Shown here: one piece after another, positions 15,467-23,529 of the stretch
Layout of the letters: each line of letters starts with the position of its first letter
Position numbering within the stretch: position 1 is the stretch's first letter
From: Nocardioides sp. SYSU D00038
Lineage (GTDB): Bacteria > Actinomycetota > Actinomycetes > Propionibacteriales > Nocardioidaceae
Reading direction: 5' to 3'
Assembly (NCBI RefSeq): GCF_016924665.1
Contig: NZ_JAFFJT010000028.1
Coordinates: 1-49,716, forward strand
Length of the DNA stretch: 49,716 nt
Notes under the pieces: model-generated
Seen by the model: the letters and a program-made list of their open reading frames with translations, nothing else
Databases searched by the model: none
What the model was told of the DNA's origin: nothing
Program-made: the position numbers and the translations under genes

Positions 15467-16151
15467 CGGTGGGGCTGCCCTCGAGGCGGAACCCCACCCC
15501 GCGGACGGCAACGACCTTCTCGGTCACTCCCACGCTCTCGAGCTTCTGGCGCAGGCGTCCGATGGTGACGTCGAGGGTCTTGGTCGAGCCGTACCAGTTC
15601 TCGTCCCACACGTCGGCCATCAGCCGGGTGCGCGAGACCACCTTGTTGCGGTTGGCGGCCAGCACGGTCAGGACCTCGAACTCCTTGCCCGTCAGCGACA
15701 CCTCGTCGTCGCCGGCGAACACGCGCCGGGCCGCCACGTCGATCCGCAGCGCCCCGTCGTCGGCGCCCTCGTCGCTGCTCGCGGACGACGTACGTCGCAG
15801 CAGCGCCCGCACCCGGGCCTGGAGCTCGGCGAGGCCGAACGGCTTGGACATGTAGTCGTCGGCGCCGTAGTCGAGCCCGACCACCCGGTCGAGCTCGCCG
15901 GCGCGCGCGGTGACGATCATGATCGCGCCCTCGAAGCCGGCGTCGCGCACCTTGCGGCAGACCTCGAGACCGTCCATGTCCGGCAGCCCGAGGTCGAGGA
16001 TGACGACGTCGGCCGGCCGGGAGGAGAGCTCGTCGAGGGCCTTCTGGCCGGTGTCGACCCACTCGACGTCGTAGCCGTCGCGCTCGAGGGTGCGGACGAG
16101 GGGGAACGCGATGTCCTCCTCGTCCTCGACCACCAGGACTCTCTGCGCCAT
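15459..16151 (-). CDS. OmpR/PhoB-type response regulator
   Basis: A 230-residue two-component regulator. The receiver domain (1 to about 118) has acidic VVEDEED, the phosphorylatable Asp in VVILDLGLPDMDG, the conserved Thr in IVTARA and Lys in YMSKPF. The C-terminal winged helix (about 135 to 225) has LTGKEFEVLTVLAANRNKVV and TKTLDVTIGRLRQKLE. All receiver residues are intact, in contrast to its partner kinase. It is transcribed first, with the kinase start overlapping its stop. Confidence 0.95.
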   Translation of the reverse strand: MAQRVLVVEDEEDIAFPLVRTLERDGYDVEWVDTGQKALDELSSRPADVVILDLGLPDMDGLEVCRKVRDAGFEGAIMIVTARAGELDRVVGLDYGADDYMSKPFGLAELQARVRALLRRTSSASSDEGADDGALRIDVAARRVFAGDDEVSLTGKEFEVLTVLAANRNKVVSRTRLMADVWDENWYGSTKTLDVTIGRLRQKLESVGVTEKVVAVRGVGFRLEGSPTDA

Positions 16152-16221
16152 GGGCCCGAGGATAGTCGCGCTCCCCGGGTCCGCGTGGCGAATGGGGCAC
16201 GACGCGCGCCCCGACCGGGCC

Positions 16222-16761
16222 TCATCCGAGGGGAACCCGCGACCCCGGCCGCGGGCCGGGCTGCGGACGGGCCTGCCAGGCCATCGCCAGCGCGCCGATC
16301 GCGGTGAGGATGAGCGCGACCCACATGCTCCGGTCGACGGCGCCGAGGAACGGGTAGCCGACCCACGGCACGTGCACCAGCACCCGGGAGTACGTCGCGC
16401 CGTCGACCGGCAGCGTCTCGGTGAGCGACGCGGGCTCGGTGTCGCCCCGGGTGACCAGCCGCCGGTCGTTGACCGCGACGACCCGCTGGGTGACCAGCAC
16501 CGTGGTGCCGACCTCGCGGGTGCTGGGGAAGGTGATCACGTCGCCGACGACCAGGTCCTCGGCCGGCGTGGGCCGCTCGATCGCCAGGGAGCCGCGGTCG
16601 ATGTCGCCCTGCATCGAGTCGGTGGAGATGACGTAGCGCTCGAGGCCGAGGACGCTGGGCAGGAACGCCAGCAGCGTCACCGGCAGCAGCACGAGGGCAG
16701 CCACGACCGCCAGGCCACGGTTGCGTGCCCTGGTGGGGTGGGGAACAGGTTGGAGCTCCAC
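16222..16761 (-). CDS. Signal peptidase I-like protein (S26, SipW/ER type) with altered active site
   Basis: A 179-residue membrane protein of the S26B class. A basic N-terminus precedes a membrane helix (about 17 to 40). The nucleophile motif is VISTDSMQGDI (Ser49), box C is GDVITF, and GDTE (about 107) supplies the acidic residue. A second membrane helix lies near the C-terminus. In SipW and ER-type enzymes the base is a His in a THR-like motif; here the position reads VTQRVVAV (Gln92). The GTG at 16,761 follows a GGAAGGA site by 4 bases. The 257 bases upstream hold no visible gene. Confidence 0.8.
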   Translation of the reverse strand: MELQPVPHPTRARNRGLAVVAALVLLPVTLLAFLPSVLGLERYVISTDSMQGDIDRGSLAIERPTPAEDLVVGDVITFPSTREVGTTVLVTQRVVAVNDRRLVTRGDTEPASLTETLPVDGATYSRVLVHVPWVGYPFLGAVDRSMWVALILTAIGALAMAWQARPQPGPRPGSRVPLG

Positions 16762-17018
16762 GAGTCCTTCCCGAGTCTGGCCGGGGTCGACCCGCCCGGC
16801 GTCCGGAGATCGCCGGGCGGGACGCCCCAGGGTGCTCCCGAACGACACATCCCCCCGGTTGCGCCGGTCGTTACTCCCGCGGCGGCCGCCGACCCCCCGT
16901 CGACCTCCTGCCGCGTCTCCACCCGACGCTAGCGGGACCACGCGCACGGCTCGCCCACACCGGATCCACCACGACGGAACAGTTCGGTAACACCGGCGGA
17001 CCGGGGGCGCCGGGTTCG

Positions 17019-17936
17019 TCAGGAGGCGTCGGCGGCGAACAGGTCGCCGTGGTCGGCGATCCGCTCCAGGACCTGCTCGAACCGCATCTGCTCCAGGCCC
17101 AGCGGGTCGTCGGCGCCCACCTCGACCTCGGCCCAGGTCACCGGGGTGGCCACCCACGGTCGGTCGCGGCCGCGCAGCGAGTACGGCGAGATCGTGGTCT
17201 TCGAGCCGGCGTTCTGCGACCAGTCGAGGAAGACCTTGCCCGAGCGGCGGGCCTTGGTCATCGTCGCGGTCACGAGCGTGGGGTGCTCGGCCTGCAGGTG
17301 CTCGGCGACCTCCTTGGCCAGCGCGGTGGAGTCGTCGGAGGGCAGCCGCTTGGGCAGGTCGGCGTAGAGGTGCAGCCCCTTGCTGCCGCTGGTCACCGGC
17401 TTGGCCGCCAGCCCGCGCTCGGCGAGGACGTCGCGGACCATCAGCGCGACCTGGCAGCACTCGTGGAGGGTGGCCGGCTCGCCCGGGTCGAGGTCGATGA
17501 CCAGGCGGTCGGCGTTGCGGGGGCGGCCGTTGCGCCCCACCGACCACTGGTGCACGTGCAGCTCGAGGGCAGCCAGGTTGACCAGGTAGGTGAGCGTCGC
17601 GAGGTCGTCGACGACGGGGAAGGTGATCGCGTCGGCGCCCTTGCCCGAGCGGCGGCCGCTGGTCGGCACGGTCACGGTGCGCACCCACGACGGCGTGCCC
17701 GAGGGGGCGTTCTTCTCGAAGAAGCTGGAGCCCTCGACGCCGTGCGGCCACCGGATCCGGGTCACGGCCCGGTCGGCGAGGTGGGGCAGCATCGTCGGCG
17801 CCACCTGCGCGTAGTAGCTCAGCACCTCGCCCTTGGTGGTGCCGGTGCGGGGGTAGAGCACCTTGTGGAGGTTGCTGATCCTCAAGGTGCGGCCCTCGAC
17901 GTCGACGAAGACCTCCTCGGCCTCGGGCGGCGTCAC
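17019..17936 (-). CDS. ligD: LigD-type polymerase/primase of NHEJ
   Basis: A 305-residue stand-alone LigD polymerase domain (archaeo-eukaryotic primase superfamily), which fills gaps with ribonucleotides during end joining. Key segments are LHKVLYPRTGTTKGEVLSYY, the catalytic acids in LVIDLDPGEPATL, TSGSKGLHLYADLPKRL, and FLDWSQNAGSKTTISPYSLR. The GTG start overlaps the ligase stop (GTGA). No nuclease domain is present, so ligase and polymerase are separate polypeptides, as in several actinobacteria. Confidence 0.95.
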   Translation of the reverse strand: MTPPEAEEVFVDVEGRTLRISNLHKVLYPRTGTTKGEVLSYYAQVAPTMLPHLADRAVTRIRWPHGVEGSSFFEKNAPSGTPSWVRTVTVPTSGRRSGKGADAITFPVVDDLATLTYLVNLAALELHVHQWSVGRNGRPRNADRLVIDLDPGEPATLHECCQVALMVRDVLAERGLAAKPVTSGSKGLHLYADLPKRLPSDDSTALAKEVAEHLQAEHPTLVTATMTKARRSGKVFLDWSQNAGSKTTISPYSLRGRDRPWVATPVTWAEVEVGADDPLGLEQMRFEQVLERIADHGDLFAADAS

Positions 17937-18850
17937 AGGTCGGCCGCCGTGAGGTCGCTGCGCACGCCCTGGTACGACGGCTGGCGCAACCGGTCGTAGC
18001 CGGCGCCGTGGCTGTCGACGTCGACGACGACCACCGGCTCGACCCACCGGGTGCCGCGGGCGTCGACGCGCGGCACCTCGTCGACGAACGGGCTGCTCGA
18101 CGTGGTCAGCGGCTCGAGCAGGCGCTGGAGCACCGGGCTCTGCTTGGGCCCGATGCCGCTGCCGACCCGCCCCCGGTAGAGCAACCCGTCGGGGGTGGGT
18201 TCGCCCACCAGCAGGGTGGCGAGCCGATCGCCGGTGCCCTCCTGGGGCCGCCACCCGCCCACGACGTAGGAGAGCCGGTGCCGGTGGGCGAACTTGCGCC
18301 AGTGGGGGCTGCGCTCGCCGAACCGGTAGGTGGAGGAGAGCCGCTTGCTGACGATTCCCTCCAGACCCTGCTGCCGGGTGGCGTCGAGCAGCATCGCGCC
18401 GTCGTCGTAGGCGTCGGGCACCTGCCAGACCCCGTCGAGGCCCAGGGCGCGGAGCCGCTCCCGGCGCTCCTCGAGGGGCAGCCCGGTGAGGTCGGCGCCG
18501 TCGAGACGCAGCAGGTCGAAGACCATGTAGGTGGCCGGCACCCGCTCGCTCAGCGCCCGGGCGGTGGTCGCGCGGCGCACGTGCATCCGGTCCTGGAGGG
18601 TGCGGAAGTCGGGCAGCCCCCGCTCGTTGAGCGCGATGATCTCGCCGTCGACGAGCAGGTCGCGACCGGGCAGCGGGTGCTCGGTGACCTCGGGCCAGGC
18701 GACCGAGACGAGGTTGGCGTTGCGGCTGGTCAGCCGCACCTCGTCGCCGTCGGAGTCGGCCAGGATGCGCACGCCGTCCCACTTCACCTCGTGGGTCCAC
18801 CCCGCGTCGGTGGGCACGTGCGTGCCCTTCGTGGCCAGCATCGGCTGCAT
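17933..18850 (-). CDS. ATP-dependent DNA ligase (LigD/LigC type)
   Basis: A 305-residue ATP-dependent ligase. The nucleotidyl-transfer Lys is in THEVKWDGVRI, followed by LLVDGEIIAL, YMVFDLLRLDG, EGIVSKRLSSTY and the OB-fold part LLVGEPTPDGLLYRGRVGSG. It seals breaks held by Ku. The ATG at 18,850 is preceded by AGGA 8 bases upstream. It overlaps the polymerase gene and diverges from ku, the usual arrangement for a bacterial NHEJ locus. Confidence 0.95.
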   Translation of the reverse strand: MQPMLATKGTHVPTDAGWTHEVKWDGVRILADSDGDEVRLTSRNANLVSVAWPEVTEHPLPGRDLLVDGEIIALNERGLPDFRTLQDRMHVRRATTARALSERVPATYMVFDLLRLDGADLTGLPLEERRERLRALGLDGVWQVPDAYDDGAMLLDATRQQGLEGIVSKRLSSTYRFGERSPHWRKFAHRHRLSYVVGGWRPQEGTGDRLATLLVGEPTPDGLLYRGRVGSGIGPKQSPVLQRLLEPLTTSSSPFVDEVPRVDARGTRWVEPVVVVDVDSHGAGYDRLRQPSYQGVRSDLTAADL

Positions 18851-18978
18851 GGGCCCATCCTGCCCGAACCGGCCACGCCCCCACCGGCGCCGGAGCCCGC
18901 GACCGATGACGTGACCGATGACTCCGCGCATTCCCATGGGTCACACTGGGCACCGACAGCACCACGAGGAGGAACAAC

Positions 18979-19992
18979 ATGCGAGCGATCTGGAAGGGCG
19001 CGGTGTCCTTCGGGCTGGTCAGCGTGCCCGTGAAGCTCTACGCCGCCACGGAGTCGCACGACGTCTCCTTCCGCCAGGTGCACGCCAAGGACGGCGGCCG
19101 GATCAAGTACCAGCGGGTCTGCTCCCTCGACGGCGAGGAGGTGCCCTACGCCGACATCGCGAAGGGCTACGAGACCGAGGACGGCGAGATGGTCATCCTC
19201 ACCGACGACGACCTGGCCGAGCTCCCGTCGACGTCGTCGCGCGAGATCGCGGTCGAGAAGTTCGTGCCCCGCGACCAGATCGACCCGATGCTGTTCGAGA
19301 AGAGCTACTACCTCGAGCCCGAGAAGTCCGGCGCCAAGCCCTACGCGCTGCTGCGCCAGGCGCTCCAGGACGCCGACCGGATGGCCGTGGTGACCGTCGC
19401 GCTCCGGCAGCGGACCACGATCGCGGTGCTCCGGGTGCGCGACGACGTGATCGTGCTGCAGACGATGATGTGGCCCGACGAGGTGCGGGTGCCCGACTTC
19501 TCCGTCGAGACCGGCGAGGTCAAGGACGCCGAGGTCAAGATGGCGAACATGCTCGTCGAGACCCTGGCCGGCGACTTCGACGCCGAGGAGTTCGAGGACG
19601 ACTACGCCGAGGCCGTGCAGGCGGTGGTGAAGGCGAAGATCGAGGGCGGCGAGGTCAAGCGCACGCCGACGTCGACGAAGTCCTCCGGCGAGGTGGTCGA
19701 CCTGCTGGCCGCCCTGCAGCGCTCGGTCGACGCCGCCAAGACCGCCCGGGGCGAGGACACCGACGACGACTCCGACGACTCCGACGACTCCGACGCCGAG
19801 TCGTCGGGGTCGCGGGCGAGGTCGACCGCGAAGAAGTCGACCGCGAAGAAGGCCGCCACCAAGAAGGCAGCGGCGAAGAAGACCGCCACCAAGAAGTCCC
19901 CGGCCAAGAAGACCGCGTCGAAGTCGACGGCCAAGAAGTCCACGACCAAGAAGACGGCCGCCAAGAAGGCACCGGCCCGCAAGGCCAGCTGA
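18979..19992 (+). CDS. ku: Ku DNA end-binding protein with Lys-rich tail
   Basis: A 337-residue bacterial Ku. The core (1 to about 255) starts MRAIWKGAVSFGLVSVPVKLY and contains YYLEPEKSGAKPYALLRQAL. An acidic linker (DTDDDSDDSDDSD) then joins a tail of about 55 residues built from repeated AKK/TKK units, like histone H1 or HU tails. Such extensions in other actinobacterial Ku proteins strengthen DNA binding. AGGAGG lies 6 bases before the ATG. The 128-base divergent promoter region contains a 10-bp direct repeat GACCGATGAC at 18,901 and 18,913. Confidence 0.95.
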   Translation: MRAIWKGAVSFGLVSVPVKLYAATESHDVSFRQVHAKDGGRIKYQRVCSLDGEEVPYADIAKGYETEDGEMVILTDDDLAELPSTSSREIAVEKFVPRDQIDPMLFEKSYYLEPEKSGAKPYALLRQALQDADRMAVVTVALRQRTTIAVLRVRDDVIVLQTMMWPDEVRVPDFSVETGEVKDAEVKMANMLVETLAGDFDAEEFEDDYAEAVQAVVKAKIEGGEVKRTPTSTKSSGEVVDLLAALQRSVDAAKTARGEDTDDDSDDSDDSDAESSGSRARSTAKKSTAKKAATKKAAAKKTATKKSPAKKTASKSTAKKSTTKKTAAKKAPARKAS

Positions 19993-20012
19993 CCCGCCGG
20001 CCGACCCGCCGG

Positions 20013-20897
20013 CTAGCCGCGATCGCCCGGCGCCGGCGCGTCCACGCCGCGGGCGGCCGCGGAGTCGGGCACCCGACGGTCGAGCACGCTGAACGCCAGG
20101 TCGCTGAGCCGCGGCAGGGCCAGGTTGACCACCTCGCCCACCCGGCCGGCCAGCCCGTCGACGGTGACCGGCCGCTCCTCCATCGCGCGGACCACCCGCT
20201 CGCCGGCGTGCTCGGCGCTCTCGCCGGGCAGCCCGCGGTAGGCCTCGGTGGGGGCGATCATCGGGGTCCGCACGATCGAGAACCGCATCGCGGTGAAGGT
20301 GACGTTGTCGGCGTAGGTCTCGCGCCCGGCGATCCGGCCCCACACGTCGAGGGCGGTCTTGGAGGCGATGTAGGCCGAGAACTTCGGCGCCTTCATCTGC
20401 ACGCCCCAGGTGACGACGTTGACCACGTGGCCGAACCGCTGGGCGCGCATCGCCGGCAGCAGCCCCAGGGTCAGCCGCACCGGGCCGAGGAAGTTGACCG
20501 CCATCGACCGCTCCACGTCGTGGAACCGGTCGGTGCTCAGCGCCAGGGAGCGGCGGATCGAGCGGCCCGCGTTGTTGACCAGGTGGTCGACGACGCCGTG
20601 CTCGGCGAGCACCTGTGCGACGAGGGCGTCGACGGCGTCGCCGTCGGTCAGGTCGCAGGCGTACGCCGTCGCGCGGCCGCCGTCGGCCTCGATCTCCGCG
20701 CGCACGCGGGCCAGCTCGTCGGCCCGGCGGGCGACGAGCAGCACGGTGGCGCCGCGCCGCGCGGCCGCACGCGCGGTCGCCTCGCCGATGCCCGACGAGG
20801 CTCCGGTGACCAGCACCACCCGCCCGGCGAGCGGGCTCGGCGCTCCGGGCCGCAGCAGCCGGCGCAGCCGGGCCAGCGGGGTGTGGAGCAGCAGCAC
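20013..20897 (-). CDS. Short-chain dehydrogenase (acyl reductase-like SDR)
   Basis: A 294-residue SDR with an N-terminal extension (MLLLHTPLARLRRLL). The nucleotide motif is VLVTGASSGIGEATARAAAR, then LVNNAGRSIRRS, and the active site is FSAYIASKTALD with Thr (VVTWGVQ) at the usual Ser position. The overall pattern resembles the SDR domains of mycobacterial fatty acyl reductases and CmrA-like enzymes. It lies only 4 bases downstream of the carboxyltransferase gene on the same strand, so it may be cotranscribed with the MatC-type cluster. Confidence 0.85.
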   Translation of the reverse strand: MLLLHTPLARLRRLLRPGAPSPLAGRVVLVTGASSGIGEATARAAARRGATVLLVARRADELARVRAEIEADGGRATAYACDLTDGDAVDALVAQVLAEHGVVDHLVNNAGRSIRRSLALSTDRFHDVERSMAVNFLGPVRLTLGLLPAMRAQRFGHVVNVVTWGVQMKAPKFSAYIASKTALDVWGRIAGRETYADNVTFTAMRFSIVRTPMIAPTEAYRGLPGESAEHAGERVVRAMEERPVTVDGLAGRVGEVVNLALPRLSDLAFSVLDRRVPDSAAARGVDAPAPGDRG

Positions 20898-20901
20898 CCG
20901 G

Positions 20902-22359
20902 TCAGTCTGGCAGGCCCTGGGCGGCGCCCGTCGCGGCGCCCGTCGCGGCGTGCAGCCGGTGCGCCACCTCGGCAGCGACCGCCAGGGCCAGGGTCTCCGC
21001 GGTGTCGTCGGGCCGCTCGGGCACGACGACGTCGACGGTGCCGTCGGCGAGCAGGTCGACCGCCCGCACCCGCTGGGCGGCGGCCATCTCGGCCGCGTGG
21101 CCGGTGTCGCCGTGCACGATCACGCTGGCCCCCTCGGGCGGCAGCGGCGAGAGCCAGGCCTGCTCGGCGGCCACCACGTTGCGGGCCGGCAGCAGCGCCA
21201 GCGCCCCGCCACCGCAGCCCTGGCCGAGCACCACCGAGATGGTCGGGACGGTCATCGTCGCCAGGGTGGCCAGGCAGCGCGCGATCTCGCCCGCCATCGC
21301 GCCCTCCTCGGCCGCCCGCGACAGCTCGGCGCCGGGGGTGTCGATCACGGTGACCAGGGGTAGGCCGAGCTCCTCGGCCAGCGCCATCGCCCGCCGGGCC
21401 TCGCGCAGCGCCGCCGGGCCCATCGGGTTGGTGGGGCCCTGCCGGGCGCGGTCCTGGCCCACCACCACGCAGGGCTGGCCATCGAGGCGGGTGAGGGCGA
21501 GGATCACCGACTCGTCGCGCTCCCCCTCGTCGGTGCCGGCGAGGCGCACCGTGCTCGACCCGGCGTGCCGCAGCAGGTCGCGCACGCCGGCCCGGTCGGA
21601 CGCCCGGGTCGCGGTGATCGCGTCCCAGGCGTCACGGCCGGGGTCGGGGTCGCCCTCGCGGGGCGTCAGCGAGGGTGGCGCCGGTGGGTCGACCAGCACG
21701 CCGAGCGCGCGGTCGACGAGCACCGGCAGCTGCTCGACGGGGACGACGGCGTCGATCACCCCGCGGGCCGCGAGGTTCTCGGCCAGCTGGACCCCCTCGG
21801 GGAACGGCTCGCCGTTGAGCGCCTCGTAGACCTTCGGGCCGAGGAAGCCGATCAGCGCGCCCGGCTCGCCCACCGTGACGTGGCCCAGCGAGCCCCACGA
21901 GGCGAACACCCCGCCGGTCGTGGGGTGGCGCAGCTGCACCAGGTAGGGCAGCCCGGCCGCCCGGTGGTCCACCAGGGCGCGGGAGATCTCGACCATCCGG
22001 ACGAACGCCGGGGTGCCCTCCTGCATCCGGGTGCCGCCGGAGGAGGTGGAGGCCAGCACCGGCAGCCCCTCGGCGGTGGCACGGCGTACGGCCCGGGTGA
22101 TCCGGTCGGCCGCGGCGACGCCGATCGAGCCCGCGAGGAACCGGAACTCGTTGACGACCACGACCACCGGCCGGCCGTGCACGAGCCCGCGCCCGGTCAG
22201 CACCGACTCGTCGGTGCCGGCCCGCTCGGCGGCGGCGACCAGCTCGGCGCGGTAGGCCTCGGGATGCCCGGCGGTGTCGACCGGCTCGTCCCACGACTCG
22301 AACGAGCCGTCGTCGAGCACCAGGTCGAGGAGGTCCGAGGCACCCCAGCGACGGGTCAC
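20902..22359 (-). CDS. Fused AccD/AccA-like carboxyltransferase, candidate malonyl-CoA decarboxylase
   Basis: A 485-residue protein with two crotonase-fold halves. The N-terminal half (about 1 to 245) is AccD/MdcD-like (TSSGGTRMQEG, GGVFASWGSLGH, IGFLGPKVYEAL) and lacks the AccD zinc finger. The C-terminal half (about 265 to 470) is AccA/MdcE-like (DTPGAELSRAAEEGA, VLGQGCGGGALALL). No biotin carboxylase or biotin carrier gene is nearby. Its GTG overlaps the CoA-transferase stop by 4 bases. With a MatC carrier and a CoA-transferase in the same operon, a biotin-independent decarboxylase acting on malonyl-CoA is plausible; an ordinary acyl-CoA carboxylase subunit is the alternative. Confidence 0.8.
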   Translation of the reverse strand: MTRRWGASDLLDLVLDDGSFESWDEPVDTAGHPEAYRAELVAAAERAGTDESVLTGRGLVHGRPVVVVVNEFRFLAGSIGVAAADRITRAVRRATAEGLPVLASTSSGGTRMQEGTPAFVRMVEISRALVDHRAAGLPYLVQLRHPTTGGVFASWGSLGHVTVGEPGALIGFLGPKVYEALNGEPFPEGVQLAENLAARGVIDAVVPVEQLPVLVDRALGVLVDPPAPPSLTPREGDPDPGRDAWDAITATRASDRAGVRDLLRHAGSSTVRLAGTDEGERDESVILALTRLDGQPCVVVGQDRARQGPTNPMGPAALREARRAMALAEELGLPLVTVIDTPGAELSRAAEEGAMAGEIARCLATLATMTVPTISVVLGQGCGGGALALLPARNVVAAEQAWLSPLPPEGASVIVHGDTGHAAEMAAAQRVRAVDLLADGTVDVVVPERPDDTAETLALAVAAEVAHRLHAATGAATGAAQGLPD

Positions 22360-23522
22360 GCGTCGCCCTCGAGCCAGGCCCGGATGTCGGCGGCGTGCTG
22401 GTCGAGCACCGGCGGGGCGGCGTGGTCGCGGCGGGTGACCTCCTCGCCGTCGGGCCCGAAGAACCGCAGCGGCGGCCCGGGCAGGGTGACCGGGCCGAGG
22501 GTGGCGTGCTCGACCTCGAGCGCCAGCCCCTGGCTGAGCGCCTGCTCCCAGCCGTAGACCTCGTCGAGGGTGCGCACCTTGCCGGCCGGCACCCCGGCCT
22601 CGGCCAGCCGGGCCAGCAGCGGCTCGGCGTCGTGCTCGGCGAACGCCGCCTCGACGACCTCGATCACCCGCTCGCGCTGAGCGACCCGCACCGCGTTGCT
22701 CTCCAGGCCGGTGGGGTCGAGGTCGAACGCCGTGACCAGTCGCTGCCACAGGCCCTCGCTGCCGACCGCGATCTGCACGGCGCCGTCGCGGCACCGGAAC
22801 AGCCCGTAGGGCGCGATCGAGGGGTGGTGGTTGCCCTGCGCCCGGCCGACCTCGCCGGCCACGGTCCAGCGGGTGCCCTGGAAGGCGTGCACCCCGACCA
22901 CCGCGGCGAGCAGCGAGGTGCGCACTACGGTGCCGACGCCGGTGCGGGCCCGCTCGTGGAGCGCGGCGAGCACGCCGTAGGCGCCGTACATGCCGGAGAG
23001 CAGGTCGGCGATCGGCACCCCGACCCGCTGGGGGTCGTCGGGGCCGGAGCCGGTGAGCGACATCAGGCCGGCCTCGCCCTGGGCGATCTGGTCGTAGCCC
23101 GCGCGGCCGCCCTCGGGGCCGTCGTGGCCGAAGCCGGTGATCGAGAGCACCACCAGCCGGGGGTTGCGGGCCTGGAGCGACTCGATGCCGAGGCCGAGCC
23201 GCTCGAGCACGCCGGTGCGGAAGTTCTCGACCAGCACGTCGGCGCGGTCGACCAGCCGCAGCAGCAGGTCGCGGTCGGCGTCGTCCTTGAGGTCGAGGGC
23301 GATCGACTCCTTGTTGCGGTTGGTGGAGAGGAAGTACGTCGACTCGCGGCCGTCGTCCTCGCCGACGAACGGGGGGCCCCAGCCGCGGGTGTCGTCGCCC
23401 GAGCCGGGCGCCTCGACCTTGACGACCCGGGCGCCCAGGTCGCCCAGCATCATCGTCGCGTGCGGCCCGGCCAGGGCGCGGGAGAGGTCGACGACGAGCA
23501 CGCCGTCCAGGGGTCCGGTCAC
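22356..23522 (-). CDS. CaiB/BaiF family (class III) CoA-transferase
   Basis: A 388-residue class III CoA-transferase. The N-terminus GVLVVDLSRALAGPHATMML, the LVENFRTGVLERLGLG segment and the putative catalytic Asp in VGVPIADLLSGMYGAYG are all present. These enzymes move CoA between carboxylic acids and often activate dicarboxylates. It is sandwiched between the MatC-type carrier (7-base gap) and the carboxyltransferase (4-base overlap), which suggests that it activates the imported acid. The GTG start has a weak ribosome binding site, consistent with coupling to the carrier gene. Confidence 0.9.
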   Translation of the reverse strand: MTGPLDGVLVVDLSRALAGPHATMMLGDLGARVVKVEAPGSGDDTRGWGPPFVGEDDGRESTYFLSTNRNKESIALDLKDDADRDLLLRLVDRADVLVENFRTGVLERLGLGIESLQARNPRLVVLSITGFGHDGPEGGRAGYDQIAQGEAGLMSLTGSGPDDPQRVGVPIADLLSGMYGAYGVLAALHERARTGVGTVVRTSLLAAVVGVHAFQGTRWTVAGEVGRAQGNHHPSIAPYGLFRCRDGAVQIAVGSEGLWQRLVTAFDLDPTGLESNAVRVAQRERVIEVVEAAFAEHDAEPLLARLAEAGVPAGKVRTLDEVYGWEQALSQGLALEVEHATLGPVTLPGPPLRFFGPDGEEVTRRDHAAPPVLDQHAADIRAWLEGDA

Positions 23523-23529
23523 GGGGCAC

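Noticed and set aside
17933..18937. Longer start for the DNA ligase upstream of 18,850
   Set aside because: The extra N-terminal residues (GMRGVIGHVIGRG...) do not fit the family and would run into the ku promoter region.
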